A stretch of 64,000 bases of DNA, taken from positions 124,001 to 188,000 of the forward strand of contig CALFMP010000004.1 of the NCBI GenBank assembly GCA_937879965.1, in the 5' to 3' direction. Below the pieces are notes generated by a model. It was not told the origin of the DNA, made no database searches, and worked only from the letters and a program-made list of their open reading frames with translations. Below, piece after piece: positions 45,629-54,744 of this stretch. The number at the start of each line of letters is the position of its first letter. Positions within the stretch are counted from its first letter, which is position 1. A program made the translations under genes and the position numbers. The stretch is from QKMZ01 sp012965515 (lineage in GTDB: Bacteria; Cyanobacteriota; Vampirovibrionia; Obscuribacterales; Obscuribacteraceae).

Positions 45629-46684
45629 ATGTCCGCAAAAGCGTCGGGCGATACCATAGATAAGGAAAATGCCGGAAGCGATTCGGTGTATTCGAAAGGC
45701 GACAAGCACGCCGAATCCGAGAATCTTTTTGAGCGCACCTTTGCCCCCTCCAAAATTTTTCATTTCAATGCGATTGCTTTCATCGTTGGGTTTGCAGTCC
45801 TACTAGGGCTAATTGCTTTTACGTCAATTCAGTTTCTCAAATCTCATGATGCCAACACGGTTGAATTGAGCGGTCGCATCGAAGCACCAGAAACGCATAT
45901 TTCTGCTGTTGCTAACACTCGTGTGAAGAATGTCTTGGTAAACGAAGGTGATGCGGTCAAAAAGGGACAGCTGCTCATTGAGCTTGACACTGGTGTCATA
46001 CAAGCCAAGGTCGGCAATGTCCAACAATATATTTCCCAGGCCTCCCGTGCCAGCCGACAAGCCGATCTTCATGCTGCTGCTATGGAACGTCAAGTTGCTG
46101 AAGCCCGCAAGAAGTCCAGCGGCTTTTGGACACGAGTATTCACCAGCCCAAAAGGCAGAGCGAAGGAAGGCGAGAAGCTTCGGGGGCAGATGTTGCAAGC
46201 ACGCATGATGCAAATGCAAGCGCGCGCTGCTGTTGCGAAGGCTCAGGCAATGTCTTCTGCTGCGAAGGAAGCGAAAACTAATTTCAACATCACGAGTCCA
46301 ATTGCCGGCATCTGCGAAACACGCAGTATTGAACCCGGTGAATTGGTGGCCACAGGACAGGTGCTGCTTACGATTGTTGATCCCCAGTCGGTTTACATGA
46401 AGGGCTACATACCTGAAGGTGACATCGGCAAGATCAAGCTGGGACAGGAAGCTGATGTTTACCTGGATTCAGATAGTAAGAAGGCTCACAAGGCACACAT
46501 TACGTCCATCGACAGAGCACCTTCTTTTACTCCTGAGAATGTTTATTTCAAAGATGATCGGGTCAGGCAGGTATTCGGGGTCAAGCTCGCGCTGGTACAC
46601 CCGGATGGGCTCGCTAAGCCGGGAATGTCTGCTGAAGCCAAAATCAATCTCAAAAGCAAGTACAACATGATCGACCAAAAATAA
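45629..46684 (+). CDS. HlyD-type periplasmic adaptor of an ABC exporter (YbhG-like)
   Basis: 351 residues from ATG 45629, with GGAGG at 45616-45620. A disordered acidic start is followed by one membrane helix (FIVGFAVLLGLIAFTSIQFL). The lipoyl/barrel halves (VELSGRIEAPETHISAVANTRVKNVLVNEGDAVKKGQLLIELD and FNITSPIAGICETRSIEPGELVATGQVLLTIVDP) surround a helical hairpin of about 90 residues rich in Ala, Gln, Met and Arg. Such adaptors bridge an inner-membrane transporter to the outer membrane. It heads a four-gene cassette (adaptor, double ATPase, two permeases) with the order of E. coli ybhGFSR, a multidrug/cation export system; the substrate here is unknown. Confidence 0.9.
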   Translation: MSAKASGDTIDKENAGSDSVYSKGDKHAESENLFERTFAPSKIFHFNAIAFIVGFAVLLGLIAFTSIQFLKSHDANTVELSGRIEAPETHISAVANTRVKNVLVNEGDAVKKGQLLIELDTGVIQAKVGNVQQYISQASRASRQADLHAAAMERQVAEARKKSSGFWTRVFTSPKGRAKEGEKLRGQMLQARMMQMQARAAVAKAQAMSSAAKEAKTNFNITSPIAGICETRSIEPGELVATGQVLLTIVDPQSVYMKGYIPEGDIGKIKLGQEADVYLDSDSKKAHKAHITSIDRAPSFTPENVYFKDDRVRQVFGVKLALVHPDGLAKPGMSAEAKINLKSKYNMIDQK

Positions 46685-46727
46685 TTAGTCAGTGGGTTCA
46701 AGGGCATAATTTCACGGGGCAAAAGTA

Positions 46728-48758
46728 GTGACGACGTCAGTGTCAACGAAGTCAGAAATTAAACAATCCACCGGGGTTGTCATCAAGGTAGATGGGCTGA
46801 ACAAGCGCTACAAAGATGGTACTGAAGCGCTGAAGAATCTGATCTTGGAAGTGCAAACTGGTGAGCTGTATGGTCTCGTTGGACCAGATGGAGCGGGCAA
46901 ATCCTCTGCGCTCAAGATTCTCGCCGGCATAATGGAACCGTCTTTTGGACAAGTTACGGTACTCGACAGAAAGCCGAGCGATGCTCGAAGGTATATCGGA
47001 TATGTCCCGCAAGGTGGGGCTCTTTATCCCGAATTGAGCATTGACGAAAATCTTCGCTATGAAGCTGGAATGCATGGCATCAGCGACAAAGATTTTAGGC
47101 AGCTGAGGGATAAATATCTTCGAGATATGGGGCTCTTGCAGTTTGCCGATCGCCTGGCCGGACAGCTTTCGGGCGGAATGAAGCAGAAATTGGCCTTGTG
47201 CTGCGCGCTTGTCACGCAACCCAAAGTGATTTTTCTTGACGAACCTACGACCGGTCTCGATCCGATTTCTCGTCGCGAGTTGTGGCAGGCACTAGCTGTT
47301 CTAGGTCAAGAAGGTGTCACTACAATGGTGGCAACTCCTTTTCTCGATGAGGCCGAGCGCTGTCATCGTGTGGCTCTCATGTACGATGGTTGTGTCCATG
47401 AAATCGGCTCACCATCGGCTTTGAAGAAAAACTTGGGCTTGAGGAGGCTCGAATTTGCCGTCAAGAATGATGTCAAAACCATCAAGGCTCTGGGCCGCCT
47501 CTCGTTTGAAGAGTCAGCAAATATCGTCGATATTTGTCCCTTTGGCGATCACCTTGAAGTCTTGTGCAAGGATGCAAAACTCGCTAAAGAGGAAGTCGGC
47601 ATCACACTTTCCAACGCCAATATTGAAGTCCGAGAGGTGACTGAAACGTCACCAAATCTGGAGAACGTATTTATCACCAAGCTGAAGTCGTTGACGAGCA
47701 AAGAGGTGCGCTCCTTTCCATTCCCTCATTTTCGCGAGAAGTTCAAAAGCAATGGCAGAGACTCTTTAGTTAATCCATCCTCGCAAGATCTTCGTCACGA
47801 CATAGCCCTGAAAGCCGAAAAACTGAACAAGTATTTCGGACAATTCAAAGCTGTTGACGATGTGGATATCGAGCTTCACTATGGCGAGATTTTTGGACTT
47901 CTCGGAGCCAATGGCGCGGGTAAGACAACGACGATCAAGATGTTGTGCCGGTTGCTCAAGCCGACTTCAGGTACGGTCTCCATCTTGGGAGACAGCAGTA
48001 ACGATCGCAGCAAGGAAGTTCGCAAGAAAATTGGTTATATGAGCCAGAAATTTACGCTCTACGATAATTTGACCGTGGCAGAAAACCTCGAGTTTTACGC
48101 GGGCATCTACGAAATTCCTTTTGAGTTGAGGCAACGTCAGATTGATTGGGTGATCAAAGCGTGCGATCTCGAAGAGATAAAGGGTTCGCTCGTGAAAAAT
48201 TTGCCGCTTGGTTGGAAGCAGCGGATTGCCTTCGGGGCTGCCGTAATGCACGAGCCGGAGATCATTTTTCTTGATGAACCGACCGCTGGGGTCGATCCTC
48301 TGGCACGGCGTCAGTTGTGGAAACTAATTCGGGAGTTTGCTGCAAATGGTGCGGTTATCTTGGTGACTACTCATTATTTGGACGAAGCTGAATTCTGCAA
48401 TCGTATGGCTTTCATGGCTTCGAGCCGGATTGTCGCACAAGGATCTCCGCAGGAGCTAAAAGCTGCGCCAGAAGGAGAGTTGTTCGAGGTCAAAACCAAC
48501 GACACGCAGCGAGCCTTTCAGCGGCTTAGCGAAGAACTCGAACATTGGCGTGTTTCAATTTTTGGCAGCGACTTGCATGTTTTGCTAGACGATTCAAAGA
48601 CAGAATTAGAAGAAGTGAAATCGATTCTGAAGTCTGCAGGATGTGAAATTGAGTCAATTCGTCCGATAGCGTTTTCGTTGGAGGACGCCTTTATCGACGT
48701 GGTTCAGCACAAGGGCAAGAGGTCTAAAGCTACACAAGGCGGGAAAATAAGTGAATAA
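46728..48758 (+). CDS. Double ABC ATPase of a YbhF-like exporter
   Basis: 676 residues from GTG 46728: two fused nucleotide-binding domains. The first has Walker A GPDGAGKSS, signature LSGGMKQK and Walker B FLDEPTTGLDP, but its switch-His position reads VATPFLDEAE, without His. The second has Walker A GANGAGKTTT, a degenerate signature LPLGWKQR, Walker B FLDEPTAGVDP and an intact VTTHYLDEAE. This asymmetry is known for fused exporters of this type: one composite site is likely catalytic and the other structural. It drives the two permeases encoded next. Its stop overlaps the first permease start by eight bases. Confidence 0.93.
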   Translation: MTTSVSTKSEIKQSTGVVIKVDGLNKRYKDGTEALKNLILEVQTGELYGLVGPDGAGKSSALKILAGIMEPSFGQVTVLDRKPSDARRYIGYVPQGGALYPELSIDENLRYEAGMHGISDKDFRQLRDKYLRDMGLLQFADRLAGQLSGGMKQKLALCCALVTQPKVIFLDEPTTGLDPISRRELWQALAVLGQEGVTTMVATPFLDEAERCHRVALMYDGCVHEIGSPSALKKNLGLRRLEFAVKNDVKTIKALGRLSFEESANIVDICPFGDHLEVLCKDAKLAKEEVGITLSNANIEVREVTETSPNLENVFITKLKSLTSKEVRSFPFPHFREKFKSNGRDSLVNPSSQDLRHDIALKAEKLNKYFGQFKAVDDVDIELHYGEIFGLLGANGAGKTTTIKMLCRLLKPTSGTVSILGDSSNDRSKEVRKKIGYMSQKFTLYDNLTVAENLEFYAGIYEIPFELRQRQIDWVIKACDLEEIKGSLVKNLPLGWKQRIAFGAAVMHEPEIIFLDEPTAGVDPLARRQLWKLIREFAANGAVILVTTHYLDEAEFCNRMAFMASSRIVAQGSPQELKAAPEGELFEVKTNDTQRAFQRLSEELEHWRVSIFGSDLHVLLDDSKTELEEVKSILKSAGCEIESIRPIAFSLEDAFIDVVQHKGKRSKATQGGKISE

Positions 48759-49869
48759 GGTGTTGGTGCAGGCTAATAAAGAGTGGTGCGAACTGCGGCG
48801 AGACCGCTTTAGTTTGGCGCTCGCATTTCTGCTGCCGCTCTTCTCCCTCTTGCTATTTGGCTTCGGAATCAGACTAGAGTCGAAAAACATTCCGATTGTT
48901 ATTCGCGATATGAGCAACACATTCATCAGCCGCGAGTATGTCGATCGCCTTTATGCAACCAATATTTTCAAAGAATCGAAAGCCGATCCAGAAGAGTCTC
49001 CCTCGGATGCAATCAAAAGCGGTGAAGCTAAAGTTGCAATGATTATTCCGAAAGACTTTACTCGCCAGATCTACAGGGGCAATTCGGCATCACCGCATGT
49101 GATGATCGACGGTACTGACATTGCCAACACACAAGTAATTTTCAACAGCATCAAAGCAGCCAATCTATACTATCTGGCATTGCTCAAGGAAGAGCGTATG
49201 CCAGATGCTGCCGTGCAATGGGTGAAGCCTCATTTGCGGCTACTCTTCAATCCCGGGCGAGAGGAAACTCTCTTCATCGTGCCTGGTGCCTTCGGTGTAA
49301 TCTTGTGGATGTTTCCTGCATTGCTAAGCGCGGTTGCCGCCTCACGTGAGAAAGAGCAGGAGACGATTATCCGCGTTTATTCAGCCAATCCTCACCCACT
49401 TCAGTTCATCCTCGGAAAGGCATTTGTCTACTGGTCAGTCAGCCTGGTGATGGCGGCTTTGATCATGATCACGGGATTCGCGCTTTTTGGAATTCGACCG
49501 GTGGGCGATCCGACAGCGCTCCTCATTTCAACACCGATTTACATACTTGTTTCGGTGGCTTTTGGATTGATGCTGGGCACTTGGGCAAACTCTCAAACTA
49601 CTGCAGTACAAGCGACTTCCACTTTAGGCTTCTTCCCTTGTTTGCTTCTTTCGGGCTTCGTCTATCCGATAAGCAACATTCCATTTCCCTTGTCTCTATT
49701 TTCCCTGATTGTTCCTGCCCGCTATTACATCGAGCTGACCAGGGATGCTTTTGTACGTGGCTGCGGTTGGCCGGCAGTTTGGCCAATCCCGCTCATTTTA
49801 TTTGGTTTTGCCGTCGTGCTTCTTGGATTGAGTTGGTTGGGATTGCGCCGCATGCAACTGAAAGATTGA
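48751..49869 (+). CDS. ABC-2 type permease 1 (YbhS-like)
   Basis: 372 residues from GTG 48751, overlapping the ATPase gene. One N-terminal membrane helix (LALAFLLPLFSLLLFGFGI) leads to a large extracytoplasmic domain (about 45-175). Five further helices follow, with the ABC-2 landmark SREKEQETIIRVYSANPHPLQFILGKAF before the second membrane segment. The C-terminal part has PISNIPFPLSLFSLIVPARYYIELTRDAF, typical of this family. It forms the channel together with the following paralogous permease. It is a member of the YbhGFSR-like cassette. Confidence 0.92.
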   Translation: MNKVLVQANKEWCELRRDRFSLALAFLLPLFSLLLFGFGIRLESKNIPIVIRDMSNTFISREYVDRLYATNIFKESKADPEESPSDAIKSGEAKVAMIIPKDFTRQIYRGNSASPHVMIDGTDIANTQVIFNSIKAANLYYLALLKEERMPDAAVQWVKPHLRLLFNPGREETLFIVPGAFGVILWMFPALLSAVAASREKEQETIIRVYSANPHPLQFILGKAFVYWSVSLVMAALIMITGFALFGIRPVGDPTALLISTPIYILVSVAFGLMLGTWANSQTTAVQATSTLGFFPCLLLSGFVYPISNIPFPLSLFSLIVPARYYIELTRDAFVRGCGWPAVWPIPLILFGFAVVLLGLSWLGLRRMQLKD

Positions 49870-49884
49870 GGGTGAGAAACATTT

Positions 49885-51054
49885 ATGAAGATCATTCAGA
49901 AAGTCAGAGCCAGCCACCTGTACTCTCTCATCCTCAAAGAGGCAAGAGAGATAATGCGCAACCCGTATTTGTTGTTCTTGATTTTGGTGCCTCCTACAAT
50001 ACAGCTGCTCATTCTCGGTGGTGCTCTCGACCCACAAGTGCGGCACTTGTCGCTTGCTACGGTCGATCATTCACAAACAAAGCAGAGCCGCGATCTGGTG
50101 GCAAGCCTGACTTCGAGTGGTGTCTTTCCGAAGAATACTTATCTCGTCAATGAAGACAAACTTCTCGACCGGCTAGAAAGGGGCGACCTTGATGTCGGAC
50201 TGGTTATTCCGAAGAGTTTTTCGCAAGAACTCGACCGCAAAGAAACCGCAGATGTTCAAGTGCTTGTCGACGGTGCCGACGCATATACAGCGGGAATTGC
50301 GCGGGCATATGTTTTGCGGACAATCCACGAGTTCCATCCTGAAGGCATGAAGCCACCGCAATTCTCTCTGCCAAGCGCCGTAAGAACGGACAAGGTGAGT
50401 GATGCTTCCAAGATCATCAATCCGAAGGTCGACATTCTCTACAATCCCGATCAGGAGAGCAGTTGGTACTTCATTCCTGGCATCTTGGGTGCCTGCCTCA
50501 CTCTGACCGGCACCCTTGTTGCCGCTGCCACCGTACTGAAGGAACGCGAGCGTGGCACGATGGAACAGCTTCTCATGACACCAGCTGAGGCTTGGGAGAT
50601 CCTGCTTGCCAAAATTATTCCGCTCGTTACCTTCTTGATGGGCGACGTGCTGCTCGCGATATTTGCAGCGCAAGTGATTTTTCACATGCCTTTCAGAGGT
50701 AATCTGTTCTTATTTCTTTTTGCTTCAGCACTTTATGCGTTCGTCGGCATCGGCTTCGGCATGTTATTGGGTTCCGTTTGTCGCAGTCAGCGCCAGGCGC
50801 AACTTGCTTCTTTCTTCATCAATATTCCGCTAATCTTGCTGTCCGGTACTGTAGTCCCGCTTGATACGATGCCACCGGTTATGCAAGCTATTTCGATCGT
50901 CGACCCACTGCGGTACTACACTTTAATTGCTCGCGGGGTGATTTTGAAAGGAGCAACTTTCATGATGCTTTGGCAGCAGGTTGCGCTTCTGGCACTTTCA
51001 GCCATGCTGGTACTGATGATCAGCGCCAATCGCTTCCGACGGCAGTTAATTTAA
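49885..51054 (+). CDS. ABC-2 type permease 2 (YbhR-like)
   Basis: 389 residues, paralogous to the preceding permease, with the same topology: an N-terminal helix (YLLFLILVPPTIQLLILGGAL), an external domain, then five helices. The coupling segment is LKERERGTMEQLLMTPAEAWEILLAKI. The C-terminal landmark is GTVVPLDTMPPVMQAISIVDPLRYYTLIARGVILKG. GGTGAG lies before ATG 49885 and 15 bases separate it from the previous gene. It is the last gene of the cassette; a phosphatase paralogue follows 64 bases later on the same strand and might be co-transcribed. Confidence 0.92.
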   Translation: MKIIQKVRASHLYSLILKEAREIMRNPYLLFLILVPPTIQLLILGGALDPQVRHLSLATVDHSQTKQSRDLVASLTSSGVFPKNTYLVNEDKLLDRLERGDLDVGLVIPKSFSQELDRKETADVQVLVDGADAYTAGIARAYVLRTIHEFHPEGMKPPQFSLPSAVRTDKVSDASKIINPKVDILYNPDQESSWYFIPGILGACLTLTGTLVAAATVLKERERGTMEQLLMTPAEAWEILLAKIIPLVTFLMGDVLLAIFAAQVIFHMPFRGNLFLFLFASALYAFVGIGFGMLLGSVCRSQRQAQLASFFINIPLILLSGTVVPLDTMPPVMQAISIVDPLRYYTLIARGVILKGATFMMLWQQVALLALSAMLVLMISANRFRRQLI

Positions 51055-51118
51055 CGGATGAACCGGAGGATTTGGAAAATTCGAAAAGTCTGGTAAGGTG
51101 GGTCTAGTAAGAAATTCT

Positions 51119-51619
51119 ATGAAAACCATGTCTGTACGCAGTTTAGAGATACCAATTACGAACTTTCATCCAGTCGCAGAGGGCATCTACCGGGGCGGCA
51201 GACCATCGCGGGATGGTCTCAGGGCGTTGCGCCAGCGCGGGTTTAAGACAGTACTCTCCTTCCGCTGGAGAAAGGCGCCGATTGCCGTCGAGCGCTCATA
51301 TGTGGAAGAACTCGGCATGAAATTTATCAATATACCGCTCAACTATTGGAGCCTGCCGAACCAGCAAGAGATAGATTCATTCCTCGCCATCATTGATGAC
51401 AGGCGGAATTATCCTATATTTGTACATTGCTTTCACGGCGCAGACCGGACCGGTCTGCTTATGGCAATCTATCGAGTCGTACGCTGCGGATGGTCTTTTG
51501 ATGAGGCCTACCGGGAAATGGTCGCTTGCGGCTTTCATCGCTTTCGCACGCAGCACTACAAGTGGGCTCTCTGGAGATTAGCTCGGAAAGCCGCAGCTAA
51601 AGCCGTTTCCAAGGATTAG
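51119..51619 (+). CDS. Cytoplasmic PTP/DSP-family phosphatase, paralogue 3
   Basis: About 166 residues from ATG 51119; GTG 51098 and ATG 51128 are alternatives. It is the only one of the four paralogues without a signal peptide. The active-site signature is canonical: HCFHGADRTG with His103, Cys104 and Arg110. The upstream landmarks YRGGRPSRDGLRALRQRGFKTVLSFR and EIDSFLAIIDDRRNYPIFV match the family. The C-terminus is basic and helical (ARKAAAKAVSKD). It most resembles Siw14-like/dual-specificity phosphatases, which act on phosphotyrosine or inositol pyrophosphates. The substrate cannot be told. Confidence 0.87.
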   Translation: MKTMSVRSLEIPITNFHPVAEGIYRGGRPSRDGLRALRQRGFKTVLSFRWRKAPIAVERSYVEELGMKFINIPLNYWSLPNQQEIDSFLAIIDDRRNYPIFVHCFHGADRTGLLMAIYRVVRCGWSFDEAYREMVACGFHRFRTQHYKWALWRLARKAAAKAVSKD

Positions 51620-51788
51620 AAGCGCTCTTTAGGCTCTTTAAGTTTATGCTTTTCTACTTTTTGAGGGGCTCATGCGCCTTGCTGGGGCACGTTTTCGGCG
51701 TTTTGTGCCTGGTGGGAACTTGAAGCATACTGTCTCGTCTCACAGGCGTCAGCTGAATTCGTAATGAGAGGACGTTTCGGAGAAAGTT

Positions 51789-52364
51789 ATGAGAAGTGTC
51801 ACGCTGGGAAAAGAATCTCGAATTGCATTCAGTCAAAGAATGCCTGTCTATTTTATTTTGATGGTGCTGGCTTGTTTCGCACTGACCGGTTGCCGCTCAG
51901 GTGAGGTCAATAGCATGGTTTATTGGGGGCCTATTCCCAGTGAGAAAAAGATGGTTGAACTGAAAGCTCAGGGTGTCAAATCAATCGTCAACTGCCGTCT
52001 AAATCGCCTTGTAAAACTGGAAAAGAAGGCAAACAAAATAGGTTTGAATTGGGTTCATATTCCCACTGGTTTGTTCATCTCACCAGGCGAAGCCGAGATC
52101 TCTCAGTTTGTGAAAGTAATGAATGATCCGAATATGACTCCAGTCTATATTTGCGATCAGGTGGCCCGCGATAGAACACAATTTTACGCGGCAGTGGGTG
52201 GTATGGTCACCGAGAAATGGCCCGCAGAGAAGGCTTCCAAGGCGATGTATCTCAACGGCTTACGCCATTGGTGGCCTTGGTTCTACGACTACAAGAGAGT
52301 GGTCAAAGAATACGAGCCAATGATTCACGGCACTGAAGAGAAGAAAACTGCAGAGGCACTTTAA
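51789..52364 (+). CDS. Lipoprotein with degenerate PTP/DSP site, paralogue 4
   Basis: 191 residues. A signal peptide (PVYFILMVLACFALTGC) ends in lipobox LTGC, giving lipidated Cys35. The family landmarks are present (GPIPSEKKMVELKAQGVKSIVNCR; EISQFVKVMNDPNMTPVY). The expected signature reads ICDQVARDRTQ: the His is Ile, and between Cys122 and Arg129 there are six residues instead of five, with a second Arg at 127. The loop glycine is missing too. A phosphate-binding loop of normal geometry is therefore unlikely, and this copy may bind rather than cleave its ligand. It resembles paralogue 2 most in architecture. Confidence 0.85.
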   Translation: MRSVTLGKESRIAFSQRMPVYFILMVLACFALTGCRSGEVNSMVYWGPIPSEKKMVELKAQGVKSIVNCRLNRLVKLEKKANKIGLNWVHIPTGLFISPGEAEISQFVKVMNDPNMTPVYICDQVARDRTQFYAAVGGMVTEKWPAEKASKAMYLNGLRHWWPWFYDYKRVVKEYEPMIHGTEEKKTAEAL

Positions 52365-52390
52365 CTGCAGCGTTCTTCTTATGTCCGACG

Positions 52391-52410
52391 GGTCGGGAGC
52401 AATCCCGACT
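52391..52410. terminator. Hairpin between convergent genes
   Basis: GTCGGGA (52392-52398) pairs with TCCCGAC (52403-52409) around GCAA. It separates the phosphatase-like gene from the convergent aldo/keto reductase gene. There is only a short T stretch on the plus side, so its efficiency is uncertain. Confidence 0.6.
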
Positions 52411-52419
52411 CGTTTGGCT

Positions 52420-53481
52420 TTAAGACCAGCCTTTTACTTTGGCGTTGCCGTTGATCATTGCTTGCATGGGGACGCTGAAGAATACATACGGATGCGAAGG
52501 TTCCAATCCGCTGACCTCTTCCAGTTCGTCTCTATGTTCTTTGCTGATCATGAAATTGAGCGCGCCAAGGTTATCTTCCAGCTGCGGCAACTTGGTGGCA
52601 CCGATGATTGTAGATGTGATACCGGGTGACGTAGCCACCCAATTCAAGGCGATCTGCGCAGGTGTTCTACCGATCTCTTTAGATAGCGAAACCAGTTTAT
52701 CCACGATTTTCCAATTGCGCTCGGTAAAGAGTTTTTCGAAACTCGGATTTCCTGTGTCCTTAAGTTTGGACATTCTTCCATTCCCGGATTCGAGCTTGTC
52801 TTTCTTGTATTTGCCTGTGAGCATGCCGCTAGCCAGCGGACTCCACGGACAAATTCCGACACCCAGTTCTTTGCACGCAGGGACATGTTCGTTTTCTATC
52901 GTTCTTTCCAAAAGCGAATATTCGACCTGCAGACCGATCAATTTGTGCATTGCTTTCAGGTCAGCGATCGTTTGCATTTTTGCCAGGTACCATGCAGGCA
53001 CATCGGACAAACCGAAGTATCTGATTTTTCCTTCTTTCACCAGGTCATTCAACGTGAGAAGAACTTCTTCAACAGGAGTAAACATATCCCAGGCGTGCAA
53101 CCAATACATGTCGATGTAGTCGGTACCAAGCCGCTTCAGCGAGCCTTCTAAAGCGCGATAAATGTTCTTGCGTCCGTTGCCGCCCGCGTTGGGATTGCCA
53201 GGCTGCGCGCAGAAGGTGAATTTCGTGGCGATGATTACTTGGTCGCGCAGTTTTTTGTCCTTTACGAACTTGCCGACAAGCTCTTCGCTCTTTCCGTTCG
53301 TATAACCGTCGGCGGTGTCAATGAAGTTTCCGCCTTTGTCTATATACGCATCGAAAATTGCTCTTGCTGTTTCTTCAGAACTTCCCCATCCCCAGTCTTC
53401 GCCAAAGGTCATTGCACCGAGGCACAACGGGCTGACTTTGAGTCCTGAACGTCCTAGCGTCATGTACTGATTGAGCTTCAT
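52420..53481 (-). CDS. Aldo/keto reductase, copy 1
   Basis: 353 residues with AAAGGA eight bases before the ATG. A (beta/alpha)8 NADPH-dependent oxidoreductase. The tetrad is visible: Asp in NFIDTADGYTNGKSEE with the catalytic Tyr in the same motif, Lys in IIATKFTF, and His in MYWLHAWD. NADPH-binding residues at the C-terminus are in TSTIIGATKLPQLEDNLGAL. The start LNQYMTLGRSGLKVSPLCLGAMTFGEDWGWG is typical of the AKR11/12-like branch. These enzymes reduce aldehydes or ketones; the substrate is not predictable. It lies directly downstream of a second, more distant reductase gene. Confidence 0.93.
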   Translation of the reverse strand: MKLNQYMTLGRSGLKVSPLCLGAMTFGEDWGWGSSEETARAIFDAYIDKGGNFIDTADGYTNGKSEELVGKFVKDKKLRDQVIIATKFTFCAQPGNPNAGGNGRKNIYRALEGSLKRLGTDYIDMYWLHAWDMFTPVEEVLLTLNDLVKEGKIRYFGLSDVPAWYLAKMQTIADLKAMHKLIGLQVEYSLLERTIENEHVPACKELGVGICPWSPLASGMLTGKYKKDKLESGNGRMSKLKDTGNPSFEKLFTERNWKIVDKLVSLSKEIGRTPAQIALNWVATSPGITSTIIGATKLPQLEDNLGALNFMISKEHRDELEEVSGLEPSHPYVFFSVPMQAMINGNAKVKGWS

Positions 53482-53552
53482 CTTTCATTCCTTTTGAAAC
53501 GCGCTGGGGGCTTGGGAAAATGAGAGGGAGGCGTTTCCGCCTCCCAACAGGT

Positions 53553-54554
53553 TTATTTCACTGCCGCAGTCAATTCGAGAGAGCGCAGGTGGTTGTTGAT
53601 CTCGTCAATGTCTTCCTTGGTTAGTTTGACGTTTTGCGCTTTGAGGTTTTCCTTCGTTTGCGCGGCGTCGCGGGCACCGACGAGAGCTGCCGTGATGCCC
53701 GGTTGTGCGATAGTCCATGCGATTACCAGTTGACCGAGCGTCGCACCATGCTTTTCCGCGACCGGTTTGATCTTGTCGAGAAAGGCGTTAACGCGCTTGA
53801 TGTTTTCCGGTTGGAAGTGAACTTGATTAGCACGGTGGTCGCCGTCTTTGAATTTGACGTCGGGCTTGAATTTGCCGGTGAGCAAACCGCGCTGTAGTGG
53901 GCTGTAGACGATTGAGCCGATATTGTGTTCGCGGCAGTAGGGCAAGACATCTTTTTCAATATCGCGCAACACCATGCTGTATGGAGGTTGATTAGAGGCG
54001 ACGGGGCAGACTTTTGTCGCTTCCTGCAGGTCGCTGACGGAGAAATTGCTTACGCCGACTGCGCGAATTTTGCCCTCTTTCAGCAACTGTTGCATCGCCT
54101 CCATTGTTTCTTCAACAGGCGTTGAAGGATCGCGCCAATGGCATTGATAGAGATCGATGTAGTCGGTTTGCAGGCGCTTGAGACTGTTCTCGCATTCTTC
54201 AATAATGCTCTTCTTGCGAGCGTTTCGATAAATGGTGCGGTCACCGTACTCTTCATCCGACCAGTCGAAGAAGTGATCTCCCTCTGTAGAATCCCATCTC
54301 AAGCCGTATTTTGTGAGAATTTGAACTTTGTCTCTTTTGCCTTTTACTGCTTTGGCAACGATTTCTTCACTGCGACCGTAGCCATAAATAGCTGCTGTGT
54401 CGATGGAGGTGGCGCCGCCATCGATGCTGGCATGGATGGCTTCGATAGCGTCCTTTTCTTCCGCCCCGCCCCACATCCAGCCGGCTATCGCCCAGGCTCC
54501 AAAGACGATGGTCGATACTTCTAAATCACTTGTGCCGAGTTTGCGAAATTCCAT
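53553..54554 (-). CDS. Aldo/keto reductase, copy 2
   Basis: 333 residues. Tetrad residues are visible: Asp and Tyr in SIDTAAIYGYGRSEE, Lys in ILTKYGLRWD, and His in LYQCHWRDPSTP. The cofactor loop is ITAALVGARDAAQTKENL. It resembles the YhdN/GsfAKR-type general stress reductases (AKR11). It is a paralogue of the previous gene but clearly divergent, so not a recent duplication. Only a weak ribosome site precedes the ATG. Both reductase genes probably form one transcript from a promoter between this gene and arfB. Confidence 0.92.
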   Translation of the reverse strand: MEFRKLGTSDLEVSTIVFGAWAIAGWMWGGAEEKDAIEAIHASIDGGATSIDTAAIYGYGRSEEIVAKAVKGKRDKVQILTKYGLRWDSTEGDHFFDWSDEEYGDRTIYRNARKKSIIEECENSLKRLQTDYIDLYQCHWRDPSTPVEETMEAMQQLLKEGKIRAVGVSNFSVSDLQEATKVCPVASNQPPYSMVLRDIEKDVLPYCREHNIGSIVYSPLQRGLLTGKFKPDVKFKDGDHRANQVHFQPENIKRVNAFLDKIKPVAEKHGATLGQLVIAWTIAQPGITAALVGARDAAQTKENLKAQNVKLTKEDIDEINNHLRSLELTAAVK

Positions 54555-54744
54555 GCCAGAGTCCCCCGTGCTCCACTCCTTCGAGTGGATTGACTGCGCT
54601 TTGAGGCTGAAGATCTTATCTCATTAGATCTCTTGGAAAATGGCACAAAGATAAATCCTAAGCGGGTGCCCGACCCGTGAGGCTTTCCCGGATTCACTTT
54701 CTTCATATATGTCGGAAAAACTTTGCCTGCTCGTTCGAACTCGT

